Part shown: positions 52,950 through 61,735 of the stretch, one piece after another | Layout of the letters: every line of letters starts with the position of its first letter | How positions within the stretch are numbered: position 1 is the stretch's first letter | NCBI RefSeq assembly: GCF_007673775.1 | Contig: NZ_VEAF01000002.1 | Span: 124,001-188,000, forward strand | Length of the DNA: 64,000 nucleotides | From: Curtobacterium sp. 9128 | GTDB taxonomy: Bacteria; Actinomycetota; Actinomycetes; Actinomycetales; Microbacteriaceae | Direction: 5' to 3' | Position numbers and translations under genes: made by a program | The notes under the pieces: generated by a model | The model's input: the letters and a program-made list of their open reading frames with translations, nothing else | What the model was told of the DNA's origin: nothing | Database searches by the model: none

Positions 52950-53893
52950 CGCTGCCACCTGGCGGCCCGGCGCTGCAGGAGCGAGTAGGCGCCCATCACG
53001 ACCGCCATCACGACGACCATGCCGAGCGCCAGGACCCCGGCGACGTTCTGCAGCCCGATGATCGTCTCGCTGGTGAGCTGCGCGCGGATCGTCAGCGGCA
53101 CGATGCCGCCCTGCGAGATGAGCGCGGCGGCGGTGGCGAACGACGAGAACCCGTTCGCGAACAGGAGCAGCAGCGACCCCCAGAACGCCGGGGCGAGCAC
53201 GGGCACCGCGATCCGGCGCCAGTACGTGGCGCGGGACGCTCCGAGTGTCGCGGCGGCCTCGCCCCACTGCGTCTTCACGCCCTCGAACGCCGGCATGAAG
53301 GTCAGCACCATCAGCGGCACCTGGAAGTACACGTAGGGGATGACGAGTCCGGGGACCGTGTAGAGGAACGCACCTCCGGCATTGAGGTCCCAGTGGAAGA
53401 CCGACGCGAGCCACGCCGTCACGAGGCCCTGGGTCCCGATCGTCGCGATGAACGCGAACGCGAGCATCACGCCGCCGAACTGGGCGAGGACGCTCGCGGC
53501 CGAGTCGATCATCGACCGGACGACGCCGTCGGGGCGGAGCGCCGAGAGCGCCCAACAGACGACGGCCCCGATGACCGCGCCGATCACGGCCGACACCGCC
53601 GACAGGCCGGCGGAGGCGCCGAACGCCCGGAGCACGCTGGGGTCGGCGAACGCGGCGAGGTTCGCCAGCGTCGGCGTCCCCGACGCGTCGAAGAACCCGC
53701 TGCCGACCGCGATCGCCGCCGGGACGGCGAGGAACAGCAGGACGTAGGCGGCGAACGGGGTGAGACCGAGCCACGCGACGCCGCCGCGTCGCCGGACACG
53801 GGGTCCGACGCCGCGGCGGGCGGTGGCACCGGCCTGCTCGCTCGTGACGAGCGTCGCGCCGACGGTGGGCGCTGGGGCCGATGCGGTGGTCAT
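52946..53893 (-). CDS. ABC importer permease 1
   Basis: This 315-aa permease has six membrane helices after a polar N-terminus and the EAA motif GEAAATLGASRATYWRRIAVP (about 218-238). With permease 2 it makes a heterodimeric channel. It begins 5 bp after the substrate-binding protein gene. Confidence 0.9.
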   Translation of the reverse strand: MTTASAPAPTVGATLVTSEQAGATARRGVGPRVRRRGGVAWLGLTPFAAYVLLFLAVPAAIAVGSGFFDASGTPTLANLAAFADPSVLRAFGASAGLSAVSAVIGAVIGAVVCWALSALRPDGVVRSMIDSAASVLAQFGGVMLAFAFIATIGTQGLVTAWLASVFHWDLNAGGAFLYTVPGLVIPYVYFQVPLMVLTFMPAFEGVKTQWGEAAATLGASRATYWRRIAVPVLAPAFWGSLLLLFANGFSSFATAAALISQGGIVPLTIRAQLTSETIIGLQNVAGVLALGMVVVMAVVMGAYSLLQRRAARWQR

Positions 53894-53898
53894 GCCGG

Positions 53899-55038
53899 TC
53901 AGGAGCCCATCGTGGCGGACCACTTGGCGGCGAGGACCTCGGCGGCCTTGGTCACCTGTGCGTCGGAGAGCTCGACGTAGTCCTTCGGCGCGCCACCGGC
54001 GGCGTCGAGGGCGTCCTGGTCGACCTTGCCCGACTTCTCCAGCGCGGCGAGGGTCGAGGGGAAGGCGCCGGCCTGCAGGTACAGGTTCTGCACGTCGGGG
54101 CTGGCGATGTACTCCTGCCACAGGCGCGCGGCGGCGGGGTGCGGGGCGTCCTTGTTGATCGCCTGCGAGTAGTACGAGCCGAGCGCCTGCCCCTCCGGCA
54201 CGACGGTCTTCCAGTTCTGGTTGCCGGAGGACCCCGCGGCCGGGCCCCACGCCAGGTTGTTGTACGACCACTGGATGACGACCGGGGTCTCCCCGGAGGC
54301 GACCGTCGCCTGCGTCGGCAGCACGTTCTGGAAGTTGCCGGCCTGCTTGAGCTTGCCGAAGTAGTCCACGCCCTTGGTGATGTCGTCGGCCGAGCCGCCG
54401 TTCTCGAGCGCCGCGAGGTAGACGGCGCTGGCGGCCTGGTTCGCCTGGGTCGGGTCGCCGGAGATCGAGACCTTGCCCTTGTACTCGGAGCCGAGCAGGT
54501 CGCCCAGGTCCTTCGGCGCGCTCCTGATCTTCGACGAGTCGTACCCGATCGACATCAGGCCCGTGTAGTCGCGGGTCCACTTGCCGTCCGCGTCCTTGAG
54601 GTCCGTGGGGATGTCGTCCCAGTTCGCCACCTTGTAGTCCGTCAGCAGGTCGAGGTTCTGCTGCAGCACCGCGTTGCCGAGGTCGAGCACGTCCGGTGCG
54701 GTGGACTGGCCCTTCTGGGACTTCACGGCGGAGACCTCGTCCGCGCTCGACCCGTTCGGGTTCGCGGAGGTGACCTTGATGTCGTACTTCTTCGTGAAGC
54801 CGTCGATGATCTTGCCGTAGTTGGCCCACGACGGCGGCAGCGCGATGACGTTCAGCTGTCCCTCCGCCTTCGCGGCCTTCACGAGTGCGTCCATGCCACC
54901 GGCGCTCGCGGCGCTCGTCGCGGTCTTCCAGTCGGAGTCGGAGCCGGAGGCGGCGGAGCTCGTCGCCGAGCAGCCGGCGAGGGTGACCACGGCTGCGGCG
55001 GCCAGGGCGAGGCCGGCGAGGGTGCGCTTGTACTGCAC
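53899..55038 (-). CDS. ABC importer substrate-binding lipoprotein
   Basis: This 379-aa protein has a lipoprotein signal with LAGC (MQYKRTLAGLALAAAAVVTLAGC, Cys 23, shown across two pieces) and then a periplasmic-binding type 2 fold with INVIALPPSWANYG-like start (LNVIALPPSWANYGKIIDGF), DVLDLGNAVLQQ, VVIQWSYNNLAWGP and YYSQAINKDAPHP. This suits Fe(III), polyamine, thiamine or phosphonate-like ligands. It leads the four-gene operon. The ligand is not assigned. Confidence 0.88.
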   Translation of the reverse strand: MQYKRTLAGLALAAAAVVTLAGCSATSSAASGSDSDWKTATSAASAGGMDALVKAAKAEGQLNVIALPPSWANYGKIIDGFTKKYDIKVTSANPNGSSADEVSAVKSQKGQSTAPDVLDLGNAVLQQNLDLLTDYKVANWDDIPTDLKDADGKWTRDYTGLMSIGYDSSKIRSAPKDLGDLLGSEYKGKVSISGDPTQANQAASAVYLAALENGGSADDITKGVDYFGKLKQAGNFQNVLPTQATVASGETPVVIQWSYNNLAWGPAAGSSGNQNWKTVVPEGQALGSYYSQAINKDAPHPAAARLWQEYIASPDVQNLYLQAGAFPSTLAALEKSGKVDQDALDAAGGAPKDYVELSDAQVTKAAEVLAAKWSATMGS

Positions 55039-55215
55039 GGGAGGTGCCTTTCGGGTTCATCGGGCCCGGGGACCGGGTTCGCCATGATCGTGGCCCCGGC
55101 CGGTTTCCGGCCCGTGCTCGGAGGGTGAACGGTGGCGGAACGGCGGGTGCGGCGGTACGGTCGGCGCACGCGGCGCGTTGCGGGCGGCGCGGCGGGTGAC
55201 GGACTGGAGGCTCGG

Positions 55216-55653
55216 GTGGAGTTCACGACGACGGTGCTGCAGGCACGGAAGACCGCGACCGGACTGCCGGTGCCGGCCTCGGTCATCGACGCGCTCGGCG
55301 CCGGCAAGCGCCCACCGGTGGTCGTCACCCTGGACGGCGGCTACACCTACCGGTCGACGGTGGGTGTGATGCAGGACCAGTTCCTGGTCCCGCTGTCCGC
55401 CGAGCACCGTGCGGCCGCCGGGGTCGCAGCCGGCGACTCGGTCGTGGTCACGATCGAGATCGACACGCTCCCCCGGTCGGTCGACCTGCCCGAGGACCTC
55501 GCGGCAGCGCTCGGTTCGGCCGGTGTCCGGGCGGCGTTCGACACGCTCTCGAACTCGCGGCAGCGCGCGCTCGTCGACCCCGTCGTGCAGGCTAGGGCGC
55601 CGGAGACCCGGCAACGGCGGATCGAGAAGGCCGTGGAGTCGCTGCGGGGCTGA
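55216..55653 (+). CDS. DUF1905/YdeI-type (bacteriocin-protection-like) protein
   Basis: This 145-aa protein has an N-terminal DUF1905 barrel (MEFTTTVLQARKTATGLPVP, then VVVTLDGGYTYRSTVG and FLVPLSAEHRAAAGVAAGDSVVVTIEIDT) and a C-terminal YdeI/OmdA helical tail (FDTLSNSRQRALVDPVVQARAPETRQRRIEKAVESL). The GTG at 55216 follows GGAGG by 5 bases; a longer start at 55132 lacks support. Biochemical role is unknown. It diverges from the ABC operon. Confidence 0.8.
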   Translation: MEFTTTVLQARKTATGLPVPASVIDALGAGKRPPVVVTLDGGYTYRSTVGVMQDQFLVPLSAEHRAAAGVAAGDSVVVTIEIDTLPRSVDLPEDLAAALGSAGVRAAFDTLSNSRQRALVDPVVQARAPETRQRRIEKAVESLRG

Positions 55654-55680
55654 GGTCTCCGACGGTGGCAGCCGTCCTTT

Positions 55681-55734
55681 CGCGCTCAGCGACACCTCAC
55701 GGGCGCGCACGGCCGTGAACTGTCGGTGAGCGCG
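55681..55734. terminator. Hairpin after the DUF1905 gene
   Basis: CGCGCTCAGCGACA (55681-55694) pairs with 55721-55734 with one mismatch, enclosing a second hairpin (TCACGG with CCGTGA). The core resembles that of the 37457 hairpin, pointing to a dispersed terminator/REP-like family. Confidence 0.7.
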
Positions 55735-55782
55735 TGAGGACGTCGGGACGCGCGCGCAGCTGCACCCGCCCGCCCGCGCGCC

Positions 55783-56664
55783 TCAGGCGCCGAACTCGAC
55801 CAGCACGCGCGGGATCTCGGCGAGCAGTTCGCTCGCCAGGTACCCCATCGGTCCGACCTGCACCGCGAGCCGGTCCCCGGCTGCCGCGTGCACCTGCGTC
55901 GCCCACGCCGTGGCCTGCGCGACGTCGGCACCCCGGGCGAGGAGACCCGTGATCGCCCCGGAGAGCACGTCACCGCTCCCGCTGGTCCCGAGCCCGCCGG
56001 CCCCGGTGCCCTTCGACCACGTGCGACCGTCGGGTGCGGCGACGACCCCGCCGAGCGACACGACCGCTCCGTAGCGGTCGGCGATCTCCAGCGCGTCGGC
56101 CAGGTCGTCGCCCTCGGACCCGTCCTGCCGGCCGAGGAGCCGCGCGGCCTCGCCGGAGTTCGGCGTCATCACGAGCCGCCCCCGGAGCGGTGCGAGTGCG
56201 TCGTGGAGGTCCGCTGCGACACCGAGCGCGAAGGCGTCGAGCACGACGACGGTCTCCGCGCCGACCGAGCCGGCGACCCCGCGGACGAGGTCACGGCTGC
56301 CGTCCGGCTCGTCGAGCCCCGGGCCGACGAGCACCGCGTCGGCAGTGCCGAGGTCGTCGACGAGCACGCCGACCGCGCCGACGGCCACGTGTCCGCCGTC
56401 GTCCTCGTCGAGGGGCTGGACGCCGGACTCGGGCAGGGCCACCGCGACGTGTGCGGACACGCTCCGGGCGACCGCGAGCGTGAGGCGGCCACCGCCGACC
56501 CGCAGCGCCGCGGTGGCGGAGAGCATCGCCGCGCCGGGGGTCTTCGCGGCACCGCCGACGACGAGGACCTGCCCGCGGCCGTACTTGCTGCCGCCCGGTT
56601 CCGGCAGCGCCCACGAGCGGAGCAGGTTCGGGGTGATCGGTGTCGGGTCAGCGGACACGGGCAT
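55783..56664 (-). CDS. nnrD: ADP-dependent NAD(P)H-hydrate dehydratase
   Basis: This 293-aa ribokinase-like enzyme repairs hydrated NAD(P)H. Landmarks are GGSKYGRGQVLVVGGAAKTPGA (about 24-45), VLVGPGLDEPDG (about 111-122), MTPNSGEAARLLG (about 165-177, Asn where His is common) and GTSGSGDVLSGAITGLLARG (about 225-244). It lacks the N-terminal NnrE epimerase half found in fused versions. It overlaps the phosphatase gene by 17 bp. Confidence 0.9.
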   Translation of the reverse strand: MPVSADPTPITPNLLRSWALPEPGGSKYGRGQVLVVGGAAKTPGAAMLSATAALRVGGGRLTLAVARSVSAHVAVALPESGVQPLDEDDGGHVAVGAVGVLVDDLGTADAVLVGPGLDEPDGSRDLVRGVAGSVGAETVVVLDAFALGVAADLHDALAPLRGRLVMTPNSGEAARLLGRQDGSEGDDLADALEIADRYGAVVSLGGVVAAPDGRTWSKGTGAGGLGTSGSGDVLSGAITGLLARGADVAQATAWATQVHAAAGDRLAVQVGPMGYLASELLAEIPRVLVEFGA

Positions 56665-57397
56665 CGTCCTTCCGGCCGCTGTGCTCGGTGACCTCGGCGT
56701 CGGCGTCCTCGGCGAGGTGCTCGACGGCGGAGAACTCCTCGAGCGTCCACGGTGCCCCGACCGCGTCGCGGCGGAGCCGGGTCAGCGAGGCGTTCGCGAC
56801 GGTGTGCGTCGCGGCGAAGTCCATGAGCGCGTGTTCGTCGAGGTCGAGACAGGTCGACACGACGAGCATGACGACGGCGTCGTGCGCGGCGACCAGCAGC
56901 CGCTCCGGGCCGTCGAGCCGGTCCACGTCGACGAGCACCGAGCGCAGCCGGAGCACGACGTCCGCCCACGACTCGCCGCCGGCCGGCCGGTGGTAGTACT
57001 TCCCGAGCCACTGCCGACGGCGTTCCTCGTCCGGGTGCAGGTGCTGCACGCCCGTGCGGGTGAGGAGGTCGAGGACCCCGAGCTCGCGGTCGCGCAGCCG
57101 TTCGTCGACGCGACGCGGCGGCTCGGAGAGACCCCCGGAGCGGAGCGCGATGTCGATCGTCTGCTGCGCCCGGAGGTACGGGGACACCCAGAGCGCGACC
57201 GGGACGTCGTCGACCCCGCGCTCCGCGAGCTCCGGACCGAGGGCGCGCGACTGCTCCTCGCCCAGCGGGCTCAGCGGGACGTCGGCATCGCGGTGGTCGA
57301 CCTCGATGACGTCGGCGCCTGCGGCCTCGGCGCGGGCTGCGGCGACGTTCGCGGTGGACTCCCCGTGGCGGACGAGCCAGATCTCGGTGACTGCCAT
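56648..57397 (-). CDS. Histidine phosphatase (phosphoglycerate-mutase family)
   Basis: This 249-aa protein has LVRHGESTANVAAAR (about 8-22) with the catalytic RHGE and a second His in LLVAAHDAVVMLV (about 180). The substrate is not known. It precedes nnrD. TACCGT lies six bases before the ATG, so it is leaderless. Confidence 0.88.
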   Translation of the reverse strand: MAVTEIWLVRHGESTANVAAARAEAAGADVIEVDHRDADVPLSPLGEEQSRALGPELAERGVDDVPVALWVSPYLRAQQTIDIALRSGGLSEPPRRVDERLRDRELGVLDLLTRTGVQHLHPDEERRRQWLGKYYHRPAGGESWADVVLRLRSVLVDVDRLDGPERLLVAAHDAVVMLVVSTCLDLDEHALMDFAATHTVANASLTRLRRDAVGAPWTLEEFSAVEHLAEDADAEVTEHSGRKDDARVR

Positions 57398-57656
57398 GCC
57401 GCCACGGTAGGCCCCGGCGGATCACACCGCGGACAGGAACGTCCGGCGCGGGTCGAGCGCCGCGAACAGGAACGTCCGGAGGTGGTCGGGCGACCCGACC
57501 GCCTCCGGACGGTTCGACCCCCGACGCGCGGGTCGGCCGCCGGCCCTCTCCCCAGAACCGGCGACCCGCCCCACGCGGGGACCTGCGCACGGAGCTGCCA
57601 CTCCGCGCGACACGATGCCGGACGGACGCACCCGTGCCCGTCCGGCGTCGCGGTCT
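57398..57656. other. Intergenic region between the phosphatase and mannosidase genes
   Basis: No gene is seen. ACAGGAACGTCCGG occurs twice (about 57433 and 57467), and a large hairpin follows. Confidence 0.5.
57473..57511 (-). terminator. Terminator hairpin of the alpha-mannosidase gene
   Basis: 57473-57490 pairs with 57494-57511 around a CGA loop (18 bp with one mismatch). It lies 146 bp after the mannosidase stop. Confidence 0.65.
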
Positions 57657-60600
57657 CTACGCCCGCCGCACCCGCAGCGTGACGATCTCGAACGGCCGGA
57701 GCGTCAGGACGACGGGGTCCCCGGCGTCCCACGAGCCCGTCAGCGGGCGCTCCAGCAGGTCGACCTCGGTCACCGAGGCGACGTCGAAGCCGAAGTCCAC
57801 CGCCACGTCCGTCGCCCGGCCGCCGAGCGCCTCGTACAGGCGCACGACGACGTCACCGGAACGGTCCTCGGCGAGCTTCACGGCCTCGACGAACACCTGC
57901 GGCGACGAGACCCGCACGAGCGGCTCGACGGTCGCGGACCCCGCGACCGACCGCACCGGCAGGTTGAGCCGGTAGCCGGAGTCGGCGGCGTCGAGCACCG
58001 ACGCCCCCACACGCAGCACCGTGCGGAACACGTGGTGCCCCTGGTCGGCGTGCGGGTCGGGGAACGTCGGCCCGCGCAGGAGCGACTCGCGGACGACGGT
58101 CGTCGTGCCACCGTCGGCCCGGGTCGCCCGGGTGATGTCGTGCCCGTAGGTGGAGTCGTTCGCCACGGCGACGCCGAACCCGGGCTCGGCGACGTGCACC
58201 CAGCGGTGCGCGCTCGTCTCGAAGCGGGCGAAGTCCCACGAGGTGTTCTGGTGCGTCGGTCGGTCGATGTGCCCGAACTGGATCTCGCTCGAGGCCTGGT
58301 CGGCCTTGAGGTCGAGCGGGAACGCGAGCTTGAGGAGCTTCTGCTGCTCGTGCCAGTCGACCTCGGTCTCGACGGTCAGCTCCGGCTGTCCGGCAACGGC
58401 CGAGTAGCGGGTCGTCACGGTCGACGAACCCACCGACCGCACGACCACGACGGTGTCCCCCTCGATCTCGACGCTCGACGCGGTGAGCGGGTTGCCGTTG
58501 CGCTGGTAGGCGCGGTCGATGTCCCACGCCTCCCACTGGTTCGGGGTGTCCCGGAACAGCGTGTACTCCGCGGCGGCGGCGCCCGGAGCGATGGCGTCGC
58601 GGCCCGTCGCCCGCTCGACGAACGACACGACGTGGCCGGCAGCATCGATGGTCGCCGTGACGACGCCGGTGTCGAAGACCAGGTGGTCGCCCGAGCGGAC
58701 GGGAGGCACGGCCTCCGTGGACACGACGACGGAACCACCCAGGGCGGTTGCGCTACCCGCGGAGACGGGCGAGGCGTTGAACTGGACGACGGAGCCGTCG
58801 GCTGCGCCGCCGGCGAGCGCCGACGTCGCGGTGCCGATCAGTCCCTCGAGCACCTCGGCGACCCTGGCGTAGTTCTCCTCGGCGTTCTCGTACACCCAGG
58901 CGATGGAGGACCCGGGCAGGATGTCGTGGAACTGCTGGAGCAGCACCGTGTGCCACGCGTCCTCGAGTTCCGCGTACGGGTACTCCGCACCGAGTCGCAC
59001 GGCTGCCGTCGCCGCCCAGAGCTCGGCCTCGCGGAGGAGGTGCTCGGACCGGCGGTTGCCCTGCTTGGTCCGGATCTGCGACGTGTAGGTCCCGCGGTGG
59101 AACTCGAGGTACATCTCACCGGACCACACGCCGGGGACCGGGAGCGCACGCTCGAGCTCCTCGAAGACCTGTGCCGGGGTGCCGAGGTCGACCCGCGGCG
59201 AGCCGTCGAGGTCGTGCTGGCGGTGGGCCGCGGCGAGCATCTCGCGCGTGGGGCCGCCGCCGCCGTCCCCGAAGCCGTAGAGCAGCATCGACGTGTTCGC
59301 GGTGCCGCGCTCCTTGTTCTGTCGCTCGCCGCGGTGCAGGTCCGCCGGCGAGACGTCGGAGTTGTAGGTGTCCGCCGGCGGCAGGTGCGTCAGGATGCGC
59401 GAGCCGTCGATGCCCTCCCAGTGGAACGAGGTGTGCGGGATGACGTTGGTCTCGTTCCACGACGGCTTCTGCGTGACGAACCACTTCGAGCCGGCGGCGC
59501 GGACGATCTGCGGGAGTGCCCCGGTGTACCCGAACGAGTCCGGCAGCCAGGCCTCCGGCGTGTCCACCCCGAACTCCTCGAGGAAGAACCGCTTGCCCGC
59601 GACGAACTGCCGGGCGAGCGCCTCGCCACCCGGGAGGTTCGTGTCGGACTCGACCCACATCCCGCCGACGGGGATCCACCGCCCCTCGGCGACCCGCTCC
59701 TTGATGCGCGCGAAGATCGAGGGGTACTCGTCGCGGATCCAGGCGTACTGCTGCGCGGAGGAGCACGCGAAGGTGAACTCCGGGTCGCGGTCCATCAGGT
59801 CGAGCACGTTCGAGAACGTCCTGGCGCACTTGCGCTTGGTCTCCCGCACCGGCCAGAGCCACGCGGAGTCGATGTGGGCGTGTCCGACGGCGATCGCGCG
59901 GTGTGCGGCCCCGGATGCGGGCACGGCGAGCGCCGGCGCCAGCGCCGCCCTGGCGTCCGCGGCGGTCCCGGCGACGTCGTCGGGGTCGAGGGCATCAGCT
60001 GCCCGTTCGAGCGCCCGGAGGACGTCGGCGCCGCGGGTGCCGTCGGTCGGCAGCTCGGCCATCAGCCCGCGCAGGACCCAGACGTCCTGCTGCAGCTCCC
60101 AGACGGTGTCGTCGCGCTCGGCCACCTCGACCGCCGTGAGCCGGTAGATCGGCTCGTCGCCCGCGGTCGACCGGGACCCGAGCGGGGTCGCACCCTGGAA
60201 GGAGTCGCCACCGATGTCCGGGTTGGCGCCGGCCTCGACGTAGAGCTCGAACGACTCCCCGGGCGCCACCTGCAGCGGGACCGCGTTGTTCCACGGCTGG
60301 ATGGCCTTGATCGTCGTGCCGTCCGGCCGGAACGCCAACCCCTCCGCCTGGAACCCCGGGTGTCGGCCCGAGAACCCGAGGTCGACGTGCAGCTCGGCGG
60401 TGGTGCCGTCGGCGGTGCCGAAGTCCTCGGGCACGGTGCCCGTGATCCGGAACCACGTCGTGCCCCACGGCCGGCCGCCCCACGGGTCCCCGATGGTGAA
60501 CGGCGTGAAGTCCTGGGTGAGGGCGACGTCGACGGGGACCGGCTCGTCCGGCACCTCCCAGGCCTCGACCGTGACGGGCGCGGTCCGCCGGTACACCGCG

Positions 60601-60665
60601 GGGTCGATGCGGTCGCGGACGAGGCGGGCGATGCGTGCCTCGACGAGGGGTTCGTCCTTGTGCAT
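57657..60665 (-). CDS. GH38 alpha-mannosidase
   Basis: This 1002-aa glycoside hydrolase has the zinc site GHAHIDSAWLWPVRE (about 260-274), the nucleophile Asp in AWLPDSFGYTGALPQI (about 372-387) and RGTYTSQIRTKQGNRRSEHLL with a conserved basic stretch. GH38 enzymes cleave alpha-mannosides, such as yeast or plant glycans. No signal peptide is present, so the enzyme is cytoplasmic and would act on imported oligosaccharides. GGAGGAAG lies seven bases before the ATG. It stands alone with its own operator. Confidence 0.92.
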   Translation of the reverse strand: MHKDEPLVEARIARLVRDRIDPAVYRRTAPVTVEAWEVPDEPVPVDVALTQDFTPFTIGDPWGGRPWGTTWFRITGTVPEDFGTADGTTAELHVDLGFSGRHPGFQAEGLAFRPDGTTIKAIQPWNNAVPLQVAPGESFELYVEAGANPDIGGDSFQGATPLGSRSTAGDEPIYRLTAVEVAERDDTVWELQQDVWVLRGLMAELPTDGTRGADVLRALERAADALDPDDVAGTAADARAALAPALAVPASGAAHRAIAVGHAHIDSAWLWPVRETKRKCARTFSNVLDLMDRDPEFTFACSSAQQYAWIRDEYPSIFARIKERVAEGRWIPVGGMWVESDTNLPGGEALARQFVAGKRFFLEEFGVDTPEAWLPDSFGYTGALPQIVRAAGSKWFVTQKPSWNETNVIPHTSFHWEGIDGSRILTHLPPADTYNSDVSPADLHRGERQNKERGTANTSMLLYGFGDGGGGPTREMLAAAHRQHDLDGSPRVDLGTPAQVFEELERALPVPGVWSGEMYLEFHRGTYTSQIRTKQGNRRSEHLLREAELWAATAAVRLGAEYPYAELEDAWHTVLLQQFHDILPGSSIAWVYENAEENYARVAEVLEGLIGTATSALAGGAADGSVVQFNASPVSAGSATALGGSVVVSTEAVPPVRSGDHLVFDTGVVTATIDAAGHVVSFVERATGRDAIAPGAAAAEYTLFRDTPNQWEAWDIDRAYQRNGNPLTASSVEIEGDTVVVVRSVGSSTVTTRYSAVAGQPELTVETEVDWHEQQKLLKLAFPLDLKADQASSEIQFGHIDRPTHQNTSWDFARFETSAHRWVHVAEPGFGVAVANDSTYGHDITRATRADGGTTTVVRESLLRGPTFPDPHADQGHHVFRTVLRVGASVLDAADSGYRLNLPVRSVAGSATVEPLVRVSSPQVFVEAVKLAEDRSGDVVVRLYEALGGRATDVAVDFGFDVASVTEVDLLERPLTGSWDAGDPVVLTLRPFEIVTLRVRRA

Positions 60666-60717
60666 GGTCTTCCTCCAGGGGCGTCGTCGTTGTCACACCC
60701 CCGGTTACTCCACCGTA

Positions 60718-60736
60718 TTGACTTATTTGTTGTCAA
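60718..60736. promoter_or_regulatory. Operator-like palindrome upstream of the mannosidase gene
   Basis: TTGACTTATTTGTTGTCAA has 5-bp inverted ends (TTGAC, GTCAA) in a rare AT-rich stretch about 53 bp upstream of the start. On the minus strand it contains TTGACA, a possible -35. ROK or LacI-type control is possible. Confidence 0.5.
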
Positions 60737-60807
60737 GGGTCGTCGGCCGATCGGTGGAGAACGGCGGAAGGTGGCCAGCCCGGGGAGGAGTCGCGACCGG
60801 GCGCGGT

Positions 60808-61638
60808 TCAGATCGGAGTCGCGCCGCCCCGCACGGTGATGCCGCCGGACGCCGGCACGTCGACGAGCAGGATGCTCGGACGTCCGACGTGCCGGCCCTG
60901 GCGGATGACGATCCGGTCCCCCGCCGCCGCACGGCCGATCGCGCGCAGGTAGGCGCCGGTGGAGGCTGCCGCCGACCCGGTCGCGGGGTCCTCCGTGATG
61001 CGGCCGGCCGGGAAGAGGTTGCGCGCCTCGTACTCCCCCGGGCAGGTCGGGTGGAGCACGGTGACGGTCCCCGCCCACCCGCGCTCGCGCTTGAGCTCGG
61101 CGAGCGCGACCGGGTCGAACCGGAACTGGTGGAACAGCTCGGCGTCGGCGAGGACCACGACCGGGTGCCGGTTGCCGGCGAAGGACTCCAGCAACGGGTA
61201 CCCCGCGGCGACGTCGTCCGTCGTCAGCCCGAGCAGGTGCAGCAGCGGTGCCGCGTCGAAGGGCCGGACGTCGGGCTCGACGCTCGTCATCGCCACCTCG
61301 ACATCGCCGTGCTCGTCCACGACCGTGTCGAGCGCGATCGCCCCCGCCGCGGTCGCGAAGACCCGCGGACCTGTGCCGTGCCGCTCGGCGAGCGCCACCG
61401 CGAGGGCGACGGTCGCGTGGCCGCAGAACGGGACCTCGGCGGCCGGGGAGAAGTAGCGGACGCGGGGACCGTCGTCGGTCCATCCGGTGACGAACACGGT
61501 CTCCGGGTACCCGACCTCGGCCGCGACGGCCTGCATCGTCACGGCGTCGAGCTCCGCGGCGTCGAGCACGATGCCGGCGGGGTTGCCGCCGCCGGGCTCG
61601 GCGGCGAACGCGGTGTAGCGGAGGACCTCTGGCTGCAT
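60808..61638 (-). CDS. PhzF-family isomerase-like protein
   Basis: This 276-aa protein has VLRYTAFAAEPGGGNPAGIVL (about 5-25), GYPETVFV (about 45-52, catalytic Glu), RYFSPAAEVPFCGHATVALAVAL (about 63-85) and GRITEDPATGSAAASTGAYL (about 220-239). PhzF acts in phenazine synthesis, but most family members, including this one with no phenazine genes nearby, are of unknown substrate. The start follows CATCC-type context without a clear site. Confidence 0.88.
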   Translation of the reverse strand: MQPEVLRYTAFAAEPGGGNPAGIVLDAAELDAVTMQAVAAEVGYPETVFVTGWTDDGPRVRYFSPAAEVPFCGHATVALAVALAERHGTGPRVFATAAGAIALDTVVDEHGDVEVAMTSVEPDVRPFDAAPLLHLLGLTTDDVAAGYPLLESFAGNRHPVVVLADAELFHQFRFDPVALAELKRERGWAGTVTVLHPTCPGEYEARNLFPAGRITEDPATGSAAASTGAYLRAIGRAAAGDRIVIRQGRHVGRPSILLVDVPASGGITVRGGATPI

Positions 61639-61687
61639 GCGTCCAGGGTCCCACGCCGCCGGGGTCGGAACCGCTCCCGACGTGGGA

Positions 61688-61723
61688 CGGGAGGCGCGGT
61701 GCCGGCCGACACCGCGCCTCCCG
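61688..61723. terminator. Terminator between the lamin-tail and phzF genes
   Basis: CGGGAGGCGCGGTG (61688-61701) pairs perfectly with 61710-61723 around an 8-nt loop. It is 13 bp after the lamin-tail gene stop and shares GGGAGGCGCGG with the 50962 palindrome. Confidence 0.75.
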
Positions 61724-61735
61724 ACCGGTGACCGC

